Positions 59,339-64,000 of a DNA stretch of 64,000 nt are shown piece after piece (positions within the stretch are counted from its first letter, which is position 1; the number at the start of each line of letters is the position of its first letter). This DNA is from Macrolepiota albuminosa (taxonomy: Eukaryota; Basidiomycota; Agaricomycetes; Agaricales; Agaricaceae). The notes beneath the pieces were generated by a model. That model searched no databases, was not told the DNA's origin, and worked only from the letters and a program-made list of their open reading frames with translations. The stretch spans positions 124,001 through 188,000 of the forward strand of contig JAMWFC010000044.1 of assembly GCA_027475525.1 (NCBI GenBank), in the 5' to 3' direction. Made by a program: the position numbers and the translations under genes.

Positions 59339-59492
59339 ATGATCCCCGTTCGCTGTGAAAACTACAAGCTGTTGCAAGCACGCCAGGGACTGACACACAG
59401 GGGACAACAGCGATTATGATCCCCGTTCGCTGTGAAAACTACAAGCTGTTGCAAGCACGCCAGGGACTGACACACAGGGGACAACAGCGATT
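59339..59492. repeat. Perfect 77-bp tandem duplication no. 6
   Basis: Bases 59339-59415 recur exactly at 59416-59492 (unit starts ATGATCCCCGTTCGCTG). It begins 10 bases after the stop of the chromodomain gene, in its 3' untranslated region. Confidence 0.95.
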
Positions 59493-60714
59493 CGGCTCTC
59501 CATGCCGCGACTTCCCTCCTAGTCTTCGTTTTGGCGGATTAATACTGCATACCGCCTAACTACTGGGATGGTGTTTCTATCGATCTTGTGCTTGATCGGC
59601 CAGTGAATTTTTTACTAGTCTTTGTATATGACTATTGGAATCTTGGGGTCGTTTGCTATTCTGCGCTGCGTCTCGTTCTTGCACTACATTCACATGGCTA
59701 TCTTGCATATACTTTCTATGGCAGTGTATATGCACAATTGTAGTCAGTTTTTGCATTTACGTTTGTTCTTTTGCTATACCGCGATAGTATTGCGTCCAAT
59801 ATATACCACTCAACTTGTATCAAGTTTGAATTATGACATTTTTCCAACAGTGCTTATAGCTTGAGTAGACACATTCAGATACCAAAATCTTCAGGCTCTC
59901 ACTCTTGCATCCGCTTCGCCCAATTCTAATATGGAACCACTCATCTTCTGCCCAGCCGCTACCGACTGGGTTCGCGTTTTCATCGGGTTCTCTGTTAAAG
60001 CCTAAGTTCAACAACTGCCAGTCGTGGATCAGACAAGTTAGACCGCCGTTGTCCTTTGCCTCGAACCATTTCATCATAGTAGAGTCTTTCAAGCATGTGC
60101 TGTTTCAACGCTCGCATTGTGATCCAGATTGATGATTCTTGCTGTAACGAGAATACAACATGTCTCGTTCGACAGTTTTTAGTTGGTCAATTACTCACAT
60201 CCAAATTGATCCGTGCCTACGCCTGTGTCCGGTGCAAGCCGCGCGAGATGATAGAATGTACCGTGGAATGCATTGCGGTTCTTTCTCGTTTATAGATCGA
60301 CCGTGACAGAGATACATACGCGAAAGGTACTTTTGCCGGTCTTCAGTTTTGGTAGAACCTTGGATTTCCCAGATCCACTGCCAGTACCTTCATGATTTTG
60401 TGCTGCATGAAACAGTATGTTGCGGTCGATTGCATGTCTGAAAAAAGTCTTCCTCTATTATACTACAAATGAGGGTAGTTCTGATGATTTTGCATGATTC
60501 TAATTCATGCCGGAGCCATATGCTTCGCTCTCCCCATACGCAAGTCCTGTTATTATCAATCATATAATGTGTACATATAATTTAAACACTACTTATCAAC
60601 CATTGTGAGAGGCTCGTTACTAGCCTGCCACATCGTCCCATTATGGCACAAATACGGTCTTCCATGGCTCTGACCTGCATAACATGTGAATAACTGGTTT
60701 CCATCAAGCCCTGA
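59493..60714 (-). other. Mostly intergenic; possible small minus-strand gene
   Basis: Minus-strand frame 60092-59820 (STMMKWFEAKDNGGLTCLIH, HIRIGRSGCKSESLKIL) and an upstream piece near 60400-60330 (GTGSGSGKSKVLPKLKTGKS) could be exons of a small gene, with an intron start GTATGTATC near 60323. I cannot connect them convincingly and recognise no family. Confidence 0.3.
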
Positions 60715-61686
60715 TCATAACAGTATAACAGCAAGGAGAAGAATCATCAGTATTATGATGAGAATGATGATGCACCAGCCACTGCCTTTCTCTTCAGACT
60801 GGCGCATGAAATGACGCAGTCGTTGCATGGCATTGCTGAGCTTTGAGTCTGTTGCATCAACACCACGTTCGAGGTCGTCGAGGAGCCTAAGTAATAATGA
60901 GGTCCTCAAAACAGAAGGAAGAGGGCAAGAACATACTCATTATGCTCAACAATTTCTTGCCCCATAAGGCCTGCCTGTCGAGCAAGTGTATGCAATGTCC
61001 CAGATAATGAGTCCATCGTCCGGTCTTGTTCACGCATAATGAGCTGTTTAACCATTCGTAAAAAGGTACGGTTGAAGTGCGGTTGAATGGACGTACCTGT
61101 TGTTCTTCCCTGGCCCAAGCTTCTTGGTGATTCTCCCCTTTCCCTATCTCCCCAGGCGACGTTATTCCGCTTCTTGAAGGCACACTTGGCATTGATGCTC
61201 GAGGGGATGATAGATCGGCTCTCATGCTCTGAGCTTACAAACAGGTACCATTAGTGGTATGACTCTGAGGAGTACGAGTTTCAGGCGCACCTGTATTTCT
61301 TTGCGCACGTCAGTGACATATCGCCGCCGTCGTTGCACCTCCGCGTCGTCTAACCCGAAGTTCCGTGCATCTGTGGACTCAACAATCCTACAAACGTCAA
61401 GGAATATCGGAGTGAGATTTCGTGTATGATACACACTTCACACTTCCGTCCAAGTCCTCCAGGTCCGCTTCGAGCGCAGCAAGTGTGCCCTTCAACTATA
61501 AAAGGGTGTCAAGCAAGTGGTTGGGATTCTCGGAATTTGACATACCTCAGAAATCGTATATTGGAGCTCTTCGCTCCCCTCCCTTGCTGTACTCCGTATT
61601 CGTAGATACGACGACCGTAGTTGCGCAGCAGCCTGCAGAGTGGCTTGAACTTCCTGTTCCACCGCATGATAAGGGTCAATGGACAT
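60715..61686 (-). CDS. TLG1: Tlg1-type t-SNARE (syntaxin 6 family)
   Basis: Q-SNARE for traffic to and within the late Golgi and endosomes. Exons 61686-61546, 61495-61437, 61387-61291, 61228-61097, 61043-60937 and 60886-60715 join in frame (235 residues). N-terminal three-helix part: MSIDPYHAVEQEVQATLQAA, then LKGTLAALEADLEDLDGSV and FGLDDAEVQRRRRYVTDVRK. The SNARE motif runs from LIMREQDRTMDSLSGTLHTL through ARQAGLMGQEIVEHNE to LLDDLERGVDATDSKLSNAM; the membrane anchor is SGWCIIILIIILMILLLAVI at the extreme C-terminus. EEKGSGWC directly before the span is typical of this family. The start codon lies 232 bp from that of NOP4. Confidence 0.93.
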
Positions 61687-61918
61687 CGTATCTTGTCACA
61701 AATATTCAGAGGCGGTTGCTCGACGAAAAAGCCACCTTAGAGAATACGCAGACAATGTTGCACAAGTCAAAAGTCTACACAGACATCAAAGATCTGAACC
61801 CCGGGCCGTTGGAATAGACAGGGCTTATGTAAACATATTTCTCATCCATACTCTCGAGCCCAAAATTTGTCCAAGGTCGCACGCTGCAGCCTCGCAGAGT
61901 TGACGCGGGCTTTTACTA
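61687..61918. promoter_or_regulatory. Bidirectional promoter region of TLG1 and NOP4
   Basis: 232 bp between divergent start codons. No TATA box; no specific factor site identified. Confidence 0.45.
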
Positions 61919-64000
61919 ATGTCGGATACGCTGGGAAAACGGAAAGAACGCGATGGTGAGGAGGACTCAACGAAATTGGGATCTCATGGGTCAGGAAAAC
62001 AAGTTCTTATTTGAATAACTTTTTCTAATAATGTCCACTTCCCAGGTCCACACTATTTGTTTCTAATCTGCCATACACTGCGACCTCTGTAGATCTACAG
62101 ACGCTCTTTTCAAATATAGCACCTGTCAGATCTGCTTTTATTGTCACCGAGCCTGGTTCTGGTGTATCTAAAGGTGTCGGTTATGTCTCGTTCGCAATCA
62201 AAGAAGATGCTCAAATGGCATACGACACAATAACCAAGGATGGACTGAGCTTAGTAGGAAGAAATCTACGAATAGATTGGGCTGATAAGAAGGTGTGTTT
62301 TCTTATCTTACCATCACATCTGGTTAATGTAGAGCCATTCCTTAGCACAAGGATTTGGGAGACAGGACGGTGAAAAAGGAACCAAAAATGGAAGCCTCAT
62401 CGAAAACACAACGACCACGATTGCCCCAAGACCCTTTGGCGATTCGTACAATTGTCATTTCTGGCCTTCCTCCTTCCATTGACTCTAAGGTTCTCTGGAA
62501 AAAAGTACGAAAACACAATGGCGCTGAGAAGGTTGAATCACTGAGTGGAGACGGTACTACGGGTACGCTCAGATTTCTATAACATTAATATTCGTCTACT
62601 TATACTATCGAAGCCAGTATCATCTTCACAACCCCTGCGGCTGCCTCTGAAGCAGTTAGCAAACTTCACGCACACGTCTTCAAAGGATGCCTCCTTTCAG
62701 TGACCCTAAAGAAACGTCTGGAAACGTTGTCAAAGTCTGCCGTAAAGAAGTCTCTTAAAGATGATACTGGTGTCTGGAACGGTCCCGCCCCAAACCCTTC
62801 TAGCCGTCTCATTGTACGGAATCTACCCTTCAACGCAACTGAACAGGACATTCGCGCCGCATTTTTACCCTATGGCCCCATATATTCAATACATATACCC
62901 AAGAAGCAGGACGTTACTGGCGAAAGTGAGGTCGAAGTCGAAGGCAGGGTTGAAGGTTCAAGCAAAATGAAGCCACTACGGATAAAAGGGTTCGCGTTCG
63001 TTTGGATGTTAAGCAAGAAAGATGCGGAAAAAGCGATTGAAAGTTGTAACGGCATGACCATCCGAGCGGGATCTGCGGAATCACTCGTGGCCGATAAACA
63101 AAAGAGGAAGAAGCAGCGGCGAGAGGAGAAGAAGGCAAAATTGGCGGAGGCGAGTGGAGTAGAGGGTGCAGAGGGGGAAATGGAGGAACTTGTGCCCGAA
63201 GCGGACGTGGAAGAGAAATATGGGACGGCGACAGAACGAGTGATTGCTGTTGACTGGGCTCTAAGTAAAGACAGGTGGGAGGAAGAGAAGGCGAAGATGG
63301 AGGAGAATGCGGATGTCGAGATGGATGAAGCTTCAGGATCTGCGGACAGCGATGAGGATAGTAATTGGAGCAGTGACGACGAAAGTGACGAGGAAGGGAG
63401 ACTAGGTGTCCACAGAGACGAAAACGGCTATAACAGTGAGGGTGATGAAGAGGACGAGGACGGGAATGAGGACGAAAATCGAGAGGAACCTGTTAGACCA
63501 TCACTTCCACCTCCAGAAGCTGGAACTACGGTATTCATCCGCAATTTGCCATTTACCGCAACGGAAGATGAGCTACGGACATTGTATGTATTTTCCCCGT
63601 AAAACAAAATAATGTCTGACAACGACGGCAGGTTCAGTTCTTTTGGACCGCTTCGTTATGCGCGCATCGCCATGGATCACGAGAGTGGACGTTCACGAGG
63701 AACTGGCTTTGCGTGCTTCTGGAACAAGGATGACGCAGAAAACGCTCTTACTCAAAGTGACTTGTTGCGAGCAGAGACAACTGGTGCTGCAGCAGTACGT
63801 ACGGCCCCTTCGAATGCCATCAGGATTAACTGATTGGTATTTTACTCAAGCCCGTGAAGAAAAATCCATTTACGATGCCCTCAATACTGACTCCCGATCC
63901 GTCGTCTTCGTTAGCCCAGAGTCTTGTCCTCCATGGGAGAACTCTCGATGTCGTACGTGCGGTGACTCGGGATGAAGCTGGCAAGTTGAAGGAAGCTGGT
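61919..64000 (+). CDS. NOP4: Nop4/RBM28-like nucleolar RNA-binding protein, cut by the window end
   Basis: Needed for 60S ribosome assembly in yeast. Exons 61919-61989, 62046-62292, about 62352-62562 (acceptor could also be TTAG before CAC AAG), 62614-63583, 63632-63794 and 63851 onward, all in frame. RRM 1: STLFVSNLPYTATSVDLQTL with GVSKGVGYVSFAIKEDAQMA; a diverged RRM 2 (IRTIVISGLPPSID); RRM 3: RLIVRNLPFNATEQDIRAAF with IKGFAFVWMLSKKDAEKAIE; a long acidic linker (EDSNWSSDDESDEEGRLG); RRM 4: TTVFIRNLPFTATEDELRTL with RGTGFACFWNKDDAENAL. Four RRMs with an acidic linker is the Nop4/RBM28 layout. The C-terminus lies beyond base 64000. Confidence 0.9.

Noticed and set aside
1714..59492. 77-bp duplications as a new mobile or programmed repeat
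   Set aside because: The six units share no sequence, have no common flanks and only the length is constant, which fits an assembly parameter better than biology.
1..64000. CRISPR arrays, bacterial operons, ribosome binding sites
   Set aside because: The direct repeats seen are single tandem duplications or minisatellites without spacers, and the genes are spliced eukaryotic genes.

Overview
The window looks like nuclear DNA of a basidiomycete fungus, most likely an agaricomycete. The support is: almost every gene can only be read through introns of about 50 bases with GT..AG ends; the gene set is eukaryotic (26S proteasome, oligosaccharyltransferase, Sec20 and Tlg1 SNAREs, Nop4); the tRNA genes carry introns; and the transposons (Ty3 elements, a Plavaka-type CACTA-like transposon) and an orphan membrane-protein family are of agaricomycete type. 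I would not name a genus.

Region 1 (about 1-27 kb) is a transposon island. It holds at least four Ty3/gypsy-type remnants, all broken by stops and frameshifts: a plus-strand pol (1-3001) split by a solo LTR with a CTGG target duplication; a minus-strand gag-protease (8163-9791); a minus-strand gag (11300-12750) next to a gag-protease-RT-RNase H remnant (12790-17683); and a minus-strand RT-RNase H-integrase (24300-26900). Two related LTRs differ mainly at CpG sites, a sign of methylation-linked decay. Within this dead material sits an element that still looks intact at about 18.16-23.95 kb: a Plavaka-like transposase (four exons, 985 codons) and, divergently, an eight-exon gene resembling DUF6532, flanked on both sides by inward-facing GTAG-rich subterminal repeats.

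Region 2 (about 27-35 kb) is transitional. It holds a multi-exon membrane-protein gene of an agaricomycete orphan family, two short paralogous genes of unknown function, and a duplicated fragment of a proteasome gene.

Region 3 (about 36-64 kb) is gene-dense: RPN3, a convergent pair of tRNA-Cys genes, elongin C (ELC1) divergent from SWP1, two GH47 mannosidases facing away from each other, tRNA-Asn, SEC20, an F-box protein, a small secreted WSC-like gene, a flavin monooxygenase, a large PHD-like/chromodomain protein, TLG1, and NOP4 running off the right end. Several products share the early secretory pathway (Swp1, GH47, Sec20, Tlg1), but they are separately transcribed and I see no operon-like logic.

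The most surprising sequence-level signal is technical. Six perfect tandem duplications, all with a period of exactly 77 bases, lie at unrelated places. A shared period with unrelated sequence points to uncollapsed k=77 overlaps in a de Bruijn assembly, so the six sites should be treated as contig joins of uncertain reliability. I found no CRISPR array, no bacterial operon and no convincing viral insertion. The best candidate for a little-described system is the two-gene Plavaka/DUF6532-like element.
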